Shown one piece after another: positions 42,248 through 50,660 of a stretch of DNA of 64,000 nt. The position numbers were made by a program, and so were the translations under genes. Below the pieces are notes generated by a model. That model saw only the letters and a program-made list of their open reading frames with translations, did no database searches and had not been told where the DNA came from. The stretch comes from Lawsonibacter hominis (GTDB lineage Bacteria; Bacillota; Clostridia; Oscillospirales; Oscillospiraceae): NCBI RefSeq assembly GCF_014287895.1, contig NZ_JACOPP010000005.1, forward strand, positions 148,591-212,590, written 5' to 3'. Numbering within the stretch: the stretch's first letter is position 1; the number at the start of each line of letters is the position of its first letter.

Positions 42248-42276
42248 GTATGAAAGCTACCGCCCCGGAAATACTG
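42248..42276 (+). promoter_or_regulatory. Sigma-F/G-type promoter candidate for sigG
   Basis: GTATG (42248-42252) and, 14 bp later, GGAAATACTG (42267-42276). The second fits the sigma-F -10 pattern GGNRANAMTW at nine of ten positions; the first fits GYWTA at four of five, with a spacer one shorter than usual. It lies 30 bp before the sigG start, where a forespore promoter is expected. Confidence 0.45.
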
Positions 42277-42305
42277 TTAACACAGTTTTTCAGCAGGAGG
42301 GAACC

Positions 42306-43082
42306 ATGGGAATGCAGGGCAAGGTAGAGATCTGCGGGGTGAACACCTCCAAGCTCAAGGTGCTCAAAAGCGAGGAGACCATGGAGCTGTTGAAGCGTGC
42401 GCGCGGGGGGGATATGGAGGCCCGGGAGCAGCTCATCGCGGGCAATCTGCGCCTGGTGCTCTCGGTGATCCAGAAGTTCACCAACCGCGGTGAAAATGTG
42501 GATGATCTGTTTCAGGTGGGGTGTATCGGGCTGATTAAGGCCATCGATAATTTCAATACGGATCTGGATGTGCGCTTTTCCACCTACGGCGTACCCATGA
42601 TCGTGGGGGAGATCCGCCGCTATCTGCGGGACAACAGCTCCCTGCGGGTGTCCCGCTCCATGCGGGATACGGCCTATAAGGTACTGCAGGCGAAGGAGAA
42701 GTATATCAGCGAGCACCAAAAGGAGCCCACGATCGAGGAGATCGCCAAGATCCTGGAGATCAAGCGGGAGGAGGTCGTCTTCGCGCTGGACGCCATCGTG
42801 GACCCGGTCTCCCTGTATGAGCCGGTCTATGACCACGGCGGGGACACCATTTGCGTGATGGATCAGGTAAGGGATTCCAAAAATACGGACGAGAGCTGGC
42901 TGGAACAGATCGCCCTGAAGGAGGCCATGAACCGCCTGAGCGACCGGGAGCGGAAGATCCTGAACCTGCGCTTTTTCGAGGGCAAAACCCAGATGGAAGT
43001 CTCCGCCGAGGTCGGCATTTCCCAGGCCCAGGTCTCCCGCCTGGAAAAGAACGCGATCAGCCAGATCAAAAAGAACCTGTAG
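42306..43082 (+). CDS. sigG: RNA polymerase sigma-G (late forespore sigma factor)
   Basis: A 258-residue sigma factor beginning MGMQGKVEICGVNTSKLKVL, a start that is diagnostic for sigma-G. Region 2 (LIAGNLRLVLSVIQKFTNRG, NVDDLFQVGCIGLIKAIDNF), region 3 (DTAYKVLQAKEKYISEHQKE) and region 4 (QMEVSAEVGISQAQVSRLEK) are complete. It drives late forespore genes after engulfment. CAGGAGGG lies just before ATG 42306. Normally next to sigE, it is here separated from it by about 11 kb, but keeps its own forespore-type promoter candidate. Confidence 0.97.
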   Translation: MGMQGKVEICGVNTSKLKVLKSEETMELLKRARGGDMEAREQLIAGNLRLVLSVIQKFTNRGENVDDLFQVGCIGLIKAIDNFNTDLDVRFSTYGVPMIVGEIRRYLRDNSSLRVSRSMRDTAYKVLQAKEKYISEHQKEPTIEEIAKILEIKREEVVFALDAIVDPVSLYEPVYDHGGDTICVMDQVRDSKNTDESWLEQIALKEAMNRLSDRERKILNLRFFEGKTQMEVSAEVGISQAQVSRLEKNAISQIKKNL

Positions 43083-43210
43083 AGGCTTCGCCGCAAGTGC
43101 GGCCAGCCGAGCGCTTTGCCGCAGACCAAGCCGCCGCCGGGCGGCTTTACATAGGGTGGCCTTCCGTGCTATACTGCTTGCAGAAAGCAAAATGAGGGAG
43201 GTCTTTTTTC

Positions 43211-44299
43211 ATGTCCTTTATCCTGCCGGAATACCGCGCGCCCGATTTCAGCCAGGCACGCTTCCAAACGGTCCCGGACGCCATCCTGCGTCCGGCGCCC
43301 CGGGATGGGGTAGCCCCGGAGGGCTACCACGCCACCACGATCTTTCCGGAATATTTCAAGATCGGCGGCCGGTGGCTGCTGGCCGAAGAGAGCCGTATGG
43401 ACTGTGTGGCGGTGCTTCGGGGCGGGGCGGTGGCAGCGGTGGAATTCCGCAACCTGAAAGCGGGCGAGCCGGTGGTGGTGGGGCGCACCGAGGACGGCTC
43501 TGAGGGGATCTACGTCCACGCCGCGGGCTTTGAGCAGCCCGGCGGGGAAGGGGAGACCTTTGCCTTCCGTCAGGGGCGCTCCCGGGAGACGGCCTATTCC
43601 ATGGATTACGACTCGATCTACGAGCTGCTTCGGTATGAAAAGGAGCACGGGTATATCGTCTGGGTGCTGGGACCCGCCTGCGCCTTTGACGCGGACGCCC
43701 GCAGCGCCTTTGCCGCTCTGGTGCGGGGAGGCTATGTCAACGCTCTGATGGCCGGCAACGCCCTGGCCACCCATGATCTGGAGGCGGGCTACCTGCGCAC
43801 CGCGCTGGGCCAGGACATTTATACGCAGAAGAGCCAGCTCAACGGCCACTACAACCATATCGACACCCTCAACGCGGTCCGGGCGCTGGGCTCCACCGCC
43901 GCTTTTGTGAACAGCGGGAACGTAAAAGACGGCATCCTCTATGAGTGCGTGAAAAACCAGGTGCCCTATGTGCTGGTGGGCTCCGTACGGGACGACGGCC
44001 CGCTGCCCGAGGTCTACGGCAACGTGTATGAAGGCCAGAATGCCATGCGGGAGCAGGTCAAGCGCGCCACCACCGTCATCTGCATGGCGTCCACCCTCCA
44101 CACGGTGGCCACCGGCAATATGACTCCGTCCTACCGCGTCGTGGACGGGGCGGTCCGGCCGGTCTACTTCTACTCGGTGGATATTTCGGAGTTTGCGGTG
44201 AACAAGCTGCGGGACCGGGGCAGCCTTTCCGTGCGGACCATCGTTACCAACGTGCAGGACTTTATCGTCAACGTGCAAAAAGGCGTACTGGCGAAGTGA
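43211..44299 (+). CDS. LOR/SDH-type ornithine cyclodeaminase-like protein (TIGR00300-like)
   Basis: A 362-residue protein whose C-terminal 230 residues match the conserved LOR/SDH domain: VNALMAGNALATHDLEAGYL, NGHYNHIDTLNAVRALGS, DGILYECVKNQVPYVLVGSV, RDDGPLPEVYGNVYEGQNAM and ATTVICMASTLHTVATGNMT. In archaea and as the C-terminal half of AgrE/ArgZ, this domain makes proline and ammonia from ornithine with bound NAD. The arginine dihydrolase half found in AgrE is absent; the first 120 residues are a different domain. An ornithine cyclodeaminase would connect with the arginine operon metabolically, though it lies 40 kb away here. Function is inferred from the family. Confidence 0.78.
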   Translation: MSFILPEYRAPDFSQARFQTVPDAILRPAPRDGVAPEGYHATTIFPEYFKIGGRWLLAEESRMDCVAVLRGGAVAAVEFRNLKAGEPVVVGRTEDGSEGIYVHAAGFEQPGGEGETFAFRQGRSRETAYSMDYDSIYELLRYEKEHGYIVWVLGPACAFDADARSAFAALVRGGYVNALMAGNALATHDLEAGYLRTALGQDIYTQKSQLNGHYNHIDTLNAVRALGSTAAFVNSGNVKDGILYECVKNQVPYVLVGSVRDDGPLPEVYGNVYEGQNAMREQVKRATTVICMASTLHTVATGNMTPSYRVVDGAVRPVYFYSVDISEFAVNKLRDRGSLSVRTIVTNVQDFIVNVQKGVLAK

Positions 44300-44358
44300 G
44301 CGCCGGTTCAGCCGTAAGAAGGGCCCCCTGCCTGTGCGCCGGTGGTCCGAAAACGAAA

Positions 44359-44397
44359 AAAGCATCCTGTCCGGTATCAAACCGGACAGGATGCTTT
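44359..44397. terminator. Bidirectional terminator between the LOR/SDH gene and the kinase gene
   Basis: A perfect 17-bp stem (aaagcatcctgtccggt, loop atcaa, complement) between convergent genes, with A-rich and T-containing flanks suited to termination in both directions. Confidence 0.9.
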
Positions 44398-44485
44398 CCG
44401 TTTTCGACCTGCTGCAGCTGCCGATGCCGATGGCCCGAACCTTCCGCGTTGCGGGCCGGAGCCCGTTGCAGCGGGGCCGCTGCGC

Positions 44486-45757
44486 TTATTTGCGCGGCAG
44501 GACGACGGTGAAGCACGTACCCGTCCCGGCGCTGCTGGAGACGGTGATTTTTCCGTGGTGGGTCTCGGCCACGCTTTTGGCGATGGCCAGGCCCAGGCCG
44601 TACCCGCCCTGCGCCCGGTCCCGGGCCGCGTCCACCCGATAGAAGCGCTCAAACAGATGGGGCAGGTGTTCCGCCGGGATGGGAGCGCCGGTGTTGTGGA
44701 CCGTGAGGCGGACCTTGTCCTGCTGCCGGACGAGGGTGAGCGCGGCGCGGCCGCCGGACCCGGCATACTTGACGGCATTGTCCAGCAGGATCATCACCAG
44801 ACGGCGCAACTGTCCCTCATCGCCCAGCACGCTTACGCCGGGGGCGATCGCGCTCTCCAGGGATACCCCCGCCTCAAAAGCCACCGATTCGAAGGGGAGC
44901 AGGCAGCCCAGAGCCAGCTCGCTCAGGGAGACCTCCAGGGGGCGGGTGGTGCGGCGGGCGTCGTCGCTCTTGGCCAGGAAGAGCAGATCATCCACCAGGC
45001 CTTTCATCCGGGCGGCCTCCTCCCGGGTGTACTCCAGCCACTTGGCCTGGGAAGACACCGTATTCTCCTTATGGGAGAGGACGATGCCGGTGTTGGCCAG
45101 GATCACGGTGAGCGGGGTCTTGAGCTCGTGGGAGGCGTCGGCTACAAACTGGCGCTGCTGCTTCCAGGCCTTTTCCACCGGACGAACCGCCAGGGAGGCC
45201 AGAAAGAGGCTGATAAAGAAGAAACCCACCATAGCCAGGGCCCACACCAGAAGACAGGTGAGCACCAGGTTGCGCAGCGAAGCGCTCTCCCAGCTGCAGT
45301 CGGCAAACGCGATGCGCGATGCGCCGCCGGAGCCGTGCTCCACCTGAAAGCGCAGGCTCAGCCCACGCAGCACGCCCTGGCCGGAACCGGACGACAGGAC
45401 CTCCTGGACGGCTTGGGAGGCCACCTCGTCGGATACGGCCACCTGGCCGCCGTCGTTGATGGCCGTGACCCGGCCGTCCTCCACCGTCACCACGAAAACG
45501 GGAACCATGGAGAAATGCTGGGCCTTGTTTTCCCGGCCGGAGCGGTCCGGTTCCCAGCCGTCGGGCGGAGATGCGATCTCAAAGCGGGGCGGAGAGCCGC
45601 CGTCGGCCCACTCCAGGGCCATGCGCAGCGAGACCCGGCTCTGCTCGCCCAGCCGCTGGGCGTTGGAGCCCACCAATACGCCGAATACCACCGCCAGCAC
45701 CAGGCCCACCAGCAGCAGATTGATCAGAATGAATTTTCGCCGCAGAGAGCGGATCAT
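44486..45757 (-). CDS. OmpR-partner sensor histidine kinase
   Basis: A 423-residue kinase with two membrane helices (FILINLLLVGLVLAVVFGVL and VLTCLLVWALAMVGFFFISL) enclosing an extracellular sensor domain of about 150 residues. The DHp box is FVADASHELKTPLTVILANT with the phospho-acceptor His, and the HATPase shows ILLDNAVKYAGSGG and GGYGLGLAIAKSV with GTGTCFTVVL. ATG 45757 overlaps the regulator stop (ATGA), so the pair is coupled. It is divergent from an ABC efflux operon and is the likely sensor for the drug, peptide or envelope stress exported by it. Confidence 0.94.
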   Translation of the reverse strand: MIRSLRRKFILINLLLVGLVLAVVFGVLVGSNAQRLGEQSRVSLRMALEWADGGSPPRFEIASPPDGWEPDRSGRENKAQHFSMVPVFVVTVEDGRVTAINDGGQVAVSDEVASQAVQEVLSSGSGQGVLRGLSLRFQVEHGSGGASRIAFADCSWESASLRNLVLTCLLVWALAMVGFFFISLFLASLAVRPVEKAWKQQRQFVADASHELKTPLTVILANTGIVLSHKENTVSSQAKWLEYTREEAARMKGLVDDLLFLAKSDDARRTTRPLEVSLSELALGCLLPFESVAFEAGVSLESAIAPGVSVLGDEGQLRRLVMILLDNAVKYAGSGGRAALTLVRQQDKVRLTVHNTGAPIPAEHLPHLFERFYRVDAARDRAQGGYGLGLAIAKSVAETHHGKITVSSSAGTGTCFTVVLPRK

Positions 45758-46431
45758 AGCACGGGCACCTCCAGATGATAACCCACCTTGCGCACCGTGC
45801 CGATGGATACCCGGGAGCCCAGGAAGGCGAGCTTTTTGCGCAAAAAGGAGATGTACGCCTCCACGTTGTTGTCCTCCGCCTCCGAATCCAGCCCCCACAC
45901 CTTGGCGATGATGTCCTCCTTGGGAACCACCGCCTTTGGGGTGGACATGAGCAGCCGCAGCACATCGTACTCCTTAAAGCCCAGCCGCACGGATTTGTCC
46001 CCCCGCCGCAGGCTGCGGCTGGTCAGATCCAGCGTCAGATCCCCGGCGGAGAGCTGCTCGGTGAGCACCTCCCCCTGCCTCCGGGTGAGGGCCCGCACCC
46101 GGGCCAGCAGCTCCCCTGCGTCGAAGGGTTTGGTCATATAGTCGTCTGCCCCGTGGTCCAGCCCGGCGATCTTGTCCGGCACCTCGTCCCGGGCGGTGAG
46201 CATCAGGATCGGGGTGGATACATGGGCGCACCGCAGCCGCCGCGCCACCTCGAAGCCGTCCAGCTTGGGCAGCATCACATCCAGAACGATCATGTCGTAC
46301 TGGCCCGTCAGGCCGTAGTCCAGCCCGTCCGCCCCGTCGTATACCAGGTCGGCCTGATAGCGCTGCTCCTCCATGATCTGGCCCAGCGCCTCGGCCAGCC
46401 GCCGCTCGTCCTCCACGATCAGTATCCGCAT
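45754..46431 (-). CDS. OmpR-family response regulator
   Basis: A 225-residue regulator: receiver domain with acidic pocket VEDERRL, phospho-acceptor Asp51 in MIVLDVMLPKLDGFEV and Lys in YMTKPFDAGELLARV. The winged-helix output domain includes LGFKEYDVLRLLMSTPKAVV and ISFLRKKLAFLGSRVSIGTV. ATG 46431 is chosen because GGAAAGGAA lies upstream and the domain starts MRILIVEDE; upstream open frame is not protein-like. It precedes and overlaps the kinase gene. Direct repeats in front of the divergent efflux operon (46835-46852) are the likely target. Confidence 0.94.
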   Translation of the reverse strand: MRILIVEDERRLAEALGQIMEEQRYQADLVYDGADGLDYGLTGQYDMIVLDVMLPKLDGFEVARRLRCAHVSTPILMLTARDEVPDKIAGLDHGADDYMTKPFDAGELLARVRALTRRQGEVLTEQLSAGDLTLDLTSRSLRRGDKSVRLGFKEYDVLRLLMSTPKAVVPKEDIIAKVWGLDSEAEDNNVEAYISFLRKKLAFLGSRVSIGTVRKVGYHLEVPVL

Positions 46432-46626
46432 ATCGCTCGTTCCTTTCCGGTTGGCTCGTTTGGTCCCTATTATAATGCGTACGGAACAAAGCCAAAGGCC
46501 TTGAATCCCAAGGTTTTCAAGGCCGATTGGCGTTGTTCGGGCGCAAGGCTTTTGGCAGATGAGCCGGAAAACCTTGCCCCTTCCGCTGGAGCAATACGGC
46601 GCTTTGGCGGAAATACGCATTGCAAC

Positions 46627-46730
46627 AATGTCTAAACTTCATCAAACGGGCTGTTTATAGCCCGTTTTGATGAAGTTATGCGGCAGTGGCCGCACGAATC
46701 AACCGCCTGGCGGTTGATTCAGTAGACATT
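46627..46730. repeat. Cloverleaf-shaped inverted-repeat element (104 nt)
   Basis: An outer 8-bp inverted repeat, aatgtcta (46627-46634) and tagacatt (46723-46730), encloses three successive hairpins with almost no linkers. The first is 46635-46677 (arms of 18/19 nt, one bulge, loop gtttat), the second 46679-46694 (6-bp stem, loop agtg) and the third 46696-46720 (12-bp arms gaatcaaccgcc / ggcggttgattc). Together they can form a four-way junction in RNA or single-stranded DNA. It lies in the 472-bp divergent region of the efflux locus. Confidence 0.75.
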
Positions 46731-46834
46731 ATTATACACAAATATCTGAAATCTGTCTGAAAAACTTTGCCTTCGAACGAAAAAAGCTGATGGGACAGGG
46801 GAAAGCGTCCCGTTCACAAATTCTTTACCAACAG

Positions 46835-46867
46835 TTTCAGGGTAATTTCAGGTTGTCACGCTATACT
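46835..46867 (+). promoter_or_regulatory. OmpR-type tandem operator and -10 of the efflux operon
   Basis: TTTCAGG (46835-46841), four bases, TTTCAGG (46846-46852), then after 9 bp TATACT (46862-46867). Two heptamers with an 11-bp period are the usual layout of PhoB/OmpR-family sites. They cover the -35 position, as expected for activation. The start codon at 46904 is 36 bp downstream. Confidence 0.65.
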
Positions 46868-46903
46868 CCACACTATCAAGCGGACGAAGTGGAGGATGCG
46901 CAT

Positions 46904-48706
46904 ATGCCAATCATGGAACAAAACGGGAAACCGGCCGAGGAAAAAACGGCTGGAACGGCAAGGCGGCCCCGGCGGAAATTTCCGAAGAAGCGCCTGATCA
47001 TCCTGGTCGTGGCATTCGCTCTGGCGGGCGGAGCGGCGTTTGGAGTCAAGGCCCTGTTCTTCCGTACCGAAGGGGCCGCAGCCCTGACCGAGCGTACGAC
47101 CTACGGTTCCCTGTCCACCACCCTTGAGGGCACCGGGACCACCATGCCGGCCGACAGCGTGACGGTCACAACCGCCTCCGCCGCGGAGATCACCGGTGTG
47201 TACGTCTCCGCGGGCGACACGGTGGCGGCGGGCGATTTGCTCTACACCCAGGACGACTCCGAACTGGACGAGCAGATCGAGGAATATGAGCAGGAGATCA
47301 CGACGCTGGAGGAGGAGCTGGACGACTGCTATGAGCAGCTCGCACAGCTCAGCGAGACCATGGCCGCCCTGACGGTGACCGCGCCGTTCTCCGGCCGGAT
47401 CACCGAGGTGGCCGCAGACGCGGGCGACAGCGTTATGAGCGGCGGGAAACTGGCCGTGCTGGTGGACGACAGCCAGATGACCCTGACCCAGTATTTCAGC
47501 TACGCCTATGAGGACGAGATTTTCGTCGGTATGGACGCAGGCGTGTCCATTGCCAGCCTGATGCTCAACCTCTCCGGAACGGTCACGGAGATCCAGAAGG
47601 TGGAACGGCTGACCGCCGAGGGCGCCCGAACCTTCGCCGTAACGGTGACCCTGGATAACCCCGGCGCCCTGACCGAGGGGGTGACCGGCGCGGGCTATCT
47701 GGTGTCCGCCGCCGGCGAGCAGATCTATCCCGCGGTAGAGGGCGCCCTGAAGTATGCGCAGAGGCGCACGCTCACCGCACAGGCCGGCGGCGAGCTGACG
47801 GACGTGAACGTGGTGGACTACCAGAAGGTCACGGCGGGCGAGACGCTCTTCGTCATCGACGGCACGGATTACCAGACCCAGACGGCGTCTGTCGGCAAAA
47901 AGATCACGCAGACCCAGGAACGCATTGCCTCCTATGAGGAAAAGATTGCCGAAACGGAGGAAAAACGCGCAGATTACGCCGTCACGGCGGAAATTTCCGG
48001 AAAGGTCATCCTGGTGGCCGTCCGGGAGGGAGAAAAGCCCCGTCAGGCGGGGCAGACCGCCGTGTCGGTCTATAACCTGGACTCCATGACCATTTCCGCC
48101 AATATCGACGAGCTGGACATCGACAGCGTCGAGATGGGGATGGAGGTGACCATCACCCAGTCCGGGGCGGAGAGCGATACGACCTATACCGGCACAGTGA
48201 GCGAGATCAGCTACGAGGCCACCAACAGCAACGGCGTGGCCTATTTCCCCATCACCATCACCATCCCCAGCGAGGGGAACCTGTCCGCGGGCGTCAACGT
48301 GTCCTATACCATTACCGTGGGCGATGCGTCCGAGGGCGTACTGGCCCCCATCTCCGCCCTCAAGAGCACCAGTGAGGGAACCTGCCTCTTTGTTAAGGCG
48401 GACGCCCGGCCGGAGAACGCCGTCGACCTGGAGGATGCGGAGATCCCCGATGGCTTTTACGCCGTGCCGGTAGAGGTAGGCGTGATGAACAGCCGCTATG
48501 CCCGCATCCTCTCCGGCGTGGAAGAGGGGACGGAGGTCTTCACCCGCTATCAGCAGGCGGCGCCCAGCGGCGGCGACAGTACCAGTCAGGGCGGCGGCAG
48601 CGAGGAATCCACCATGCCCGGCGGTATGGACTTCTCCGGCGGGGGCATGCCGGACTTCTCCGGGGGCGGCATGCCCGGCGGCAATATGGGCGGCCCCATG
48701 GGCTGA
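46904..48706 (+). CDS. Membrane fusion protein of a MacAB-like ABC exporter
   Basis: A 600-residue protein with one N-terminal membrane helix after a basic segment (KRLIILVVAFALAGGAAFGV). It has two biotinyl-lipoyl-like half-motifs (VSAGDTVAAGDLLYTQDDSE and YQKVTAGETLFVIDG), a coiled coil (ELDEQIEEYEQEITTLEEEL), and beta-barrel domains. The C-terminal tail is Gly/Met/Ser-rich (PGGMDFSGGGMPDFSGGGMP). Such proteins connect to an ATPase/permease pair and act outside the membrane. ATG 46904 is chosen for the GGAGG 8 bp upstream; an ATG at 46913 is also possible. First gene of the operon controlled by the divergent two-component system. Confidence 0.9.
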   Translation: MPIMEQNGKPAEEKTAGTARRPRRKFPKKRLIILVVAFALAGGAAFGVKALFFRTEGAAALTERTTYGSLSTTLEGTGTTMPADSVTVTTASAAEITGVYVSAGDTVAAGDLLYTQDDSELDEQIEEYEQEITTLEEELDDCYEQLAQLSETMAALTVTAPFSGRITEVAADAGDSVMSGGKLAVLVDDSQMTLTQYFSYAYEDEIFVGMDAGVSIASLMLNLSGTVTEIQKVERLTAEGARTFAVTVTLDNPGALTEGVTGAGYLVSAAGEQIYPAVEGALKYAQRRTLTAQAGGELTDVNVVDYQKVTAGETLFVIDGTDYQTQTASVGKKITQTQERIASYEEKIAETEEKRADYAVTAEISGKVILVAVREGEKPRQAGQTAVSVYNLDSMTISANIDELDIDSVEMGMEVTITQSGAESDTTYTGTVSEISYEATNSNGVAYFPITITIPSEGNLSAGVNVSYTITVGDASEGVLAPISALKSTSEGTCLFVKADARPENAVDLEDAEIPDGFYAVPVEVGVMNSRYARILSGVEEGTEVFTRYQQAAPSGGDSTSQGGGSEESTMPGGMDFSGGGMPDFSGGGMPGGNMGGPMG

Positions 48707-48721
48707 ACAGGAGGGAATACC

Positions 48722-49459
48722 ATGAGCCTGATCCGATTGGAAGACGTATATAAGATTTACGGCGAAGGGGAGGAAAACCAGGTCAACGCCCTGGACGGCG
48801 TGACTATGGAGATCGGCCAGGGGGAATTTGTGGCCATCATCGGCACCTCCGGCTCCGGAAAGTCCACCATGATGAATCTTTTGGGGTGCCTGGACGTGCC
48901 CACCCGCGGGGAGTACTACCTGGACGGCATCTCCATCCGCCGGCGTACCCAGAAGGAACTCAGCGACATCCGCTCCCGGCGCATCGCGTTCATTTTCCAA
49001 GGGTATAACCTCATCCCATCCCTCAACGTGTGGCAGAACGTGGCCCTGCCTATGGCGTATCAGCGCGTCCCGCCGGCCCAGCGCCGGGCGCGCGCACTGG
49101 AGGCGCTGGAGCAGGTGGAGATCCTCGCCAAGGCGGAAAACCGCCCCTCCCAGCTCTCCGGCGGCCAGCAGCAGCGGGTGGCCATCGCCCGGGCCATCGC
49201 CACCCGCTCGCCGGTTTTGATGGCCGACGAGCCTACCGGGGCCCTGGACTCCAAGACCGGCGCCCAGGTGCTCCAGCTCATGCGAAAGCTCAATGCGGGG
49301 GGGACCACCGTCATCCTCATCACCCACGACAACGGCATCGCGGCCCAGGCCGACCGTACCGTACGGGTCATGGATGGAAGGATCGTCCACGACAGCCTCT
49401 GGGACGGCGTTCTCATCCCGGGGCTGGGCGCAGCCGGGGCGGGAAGGGCGGCGCTATGA
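48722..49459 (+). CDS. MacB/LolD-type ABC transporter ATP-binding protein
   Basis: A 245-residue ATPase. Walker A is IIGTSGSGKSTMMNLLGCLD, Q-loop FIFQGYNLIPSLNVWQNVAL, ABC signature RPSQLSGGQQQRVAIARAIA, Walker B PVLMADEPTGALDS, and H-loop VILITHDNGIAAQADR. It powers the permease encoded next, whose ATG overlaps this stop (ATGA). The ABC-signature and Q-loop type belong to the MacB group, which exports macrolides, peptides or lipoproteins. The last residues after MDGRIVHDSLWD (GVLIPGLGAAGAGR) form a short extension that is not usual in the family. Start is ATG 48722, 15 bp after the previous stop, with GGAGGG upstream. Confidence 0.95.
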   Translation: MSLIRLEDVYKIYGEGEENQVNALDGVTMEIGQGEFVAIIGTSGSGKSTMMNLLGCLDVPTRGEYYLDGISIRRRTQKELSDIRSRRIAFIFQGYNLIPSLNVWQNVALPMAYQRVPPAQRRARALEALEQVEILAKAENRPSQLSGGQQQRVAIARAIATRSPVLMADEPTGALDSKTGAQVLQLMRKLNAGGTTVILITHDNGIAAQADRTVRVMDGRIVHDSLWDGVLIPGLGAAGAGRAAL

Positions 49460-50636
49460 ATGCACTCATCATGGCGCTTGACGCGATCAAAGAGAAAAAG
49501 GGCCGTTCCTTTCTGACCATGCTGGGCATCATCATCGGCGTGACGGCCGTGCTGGTGCTGGTGGCGCTGGTGTCCGGGTACAACGCGGACATCACCGCCT
49601 ATTACGAGAAGCTGGGCGTCAACAAGGTCAACGTCAGCGTGACCTGGTACGATACCAGCCGGGCCGTGGACGTGATGGACACGCTGTATGACTACGGCAA
49701 CGGGGAGCTGAAGGACCTGGTGCTGGGCGTCAGCCCGTCCCTCACCACCACTCTGCCGATGAAGTACCGAACCGCCACCCTGGACACTGGCAGCATCTAT
49801 TTCGGCAGCGACCAGTTTGCCGCCTGCAACAACTACGTGCTGGAGAACGGCCGGGATCTGAGCCGCTACGACGTGGAAAACCGCAGCCACGTGTGCGTGC
49901 TGGGGGCCTATGTGGCGCAGAGCCTGTTCCAGTACGCCGATCCCATCGGGCAGACCGTCTATCTGGCGGCGTGCCCTTTGAAGTGGTGGGAACCTACTAC
50001 CAGAAGGACGGGGGGACGGAGGAGTCCATGGACGATATGGTGAGCATCCCCTATTCCATGGCCCGCTCCCTGATGAGCACCGATCATCTGACCGGTTTTA
50101 CCGTCAAGGTAGACAAGTCGGACAATGTGGACACGGTCATCCGCCGCCTGGAAACCGTTCTGGACGAGACCATCGATTCCAGCGTCGGCACCTATCGGCT
50201 GGAGGATGGAAACTCCGCCATGAGCGAATCCACCGAGGAGACGACCTCCATGAGCGTGGTGCTGGGCGGGATCGCGGGAATCGCCCTGCTGGTGGGCGGC
50301 ATCGGCATCATGAATATCATGCTGGTCACCGTGACCGAGCGTACCCGGGAGATCGGCATCAAAAAATCCATTGGAGCCCCCCGGCGGGAGATCGTCACCC
50401 AGTTCCTGGTGGAGGCCGCTATTCTGAGCGCCATGGGCGGGGTCATCGGCATCGCCCTGGGTTATCTTCTCTCGCTGATCCTGGGCAAGGCGATGTACGA
50501 CCTGATCCTGTTTCCCAGTGCGCTGGTCAGCGCGGGGGCGTTCGCGTTTTCCGTGGTCATCGGCATCGTGTTCGGAATCTATCCGGCGGCCAAGGCATCC
50601 AATCTCCAGCCGGTGGATGCGCTGAGGGCCGACTAA
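49456..50636 (+). pseudogene. MacB-like ABC permease, frameshifted near 49,965
   Basis: Two frames together form one full permease of about 393 residues. Part one begins MNALIMALDAIKEKKGRSFL, with the first helix TMLGIIIGVTAVLVLVALVS and a MacB periplasmic-type domain up to DPIGQTVYL. Part two continues GGVPFEVVGTYYQKDGG and ends with three helices (VVLGGIAGIALLVGGIGI and so on) and NLQPVDALRAD. The switch falls in ctggcggcg (about 49964-49970), where ctgggcggcg would restore the frame, so one G is missing in or next to a short G run. This may be a true mutation, a phase-variable tract or an assembly error. Everything else in the gene looks intact. Confidence 0.88.
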
Positions 50637-50660
50637 ATGGAGTTGAGAGGAGAATCACAG

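Noticed and set aside
46856..49390. A long minus-strand open frame opposite the membrane fusion protein and ATPase genes
   Set aside because: Same mirror effect in GC-rich DNA; its translation shows low-complexity His/Gly/Asp composition while the plus strand has intact Walker and lipoyl-type motifs.
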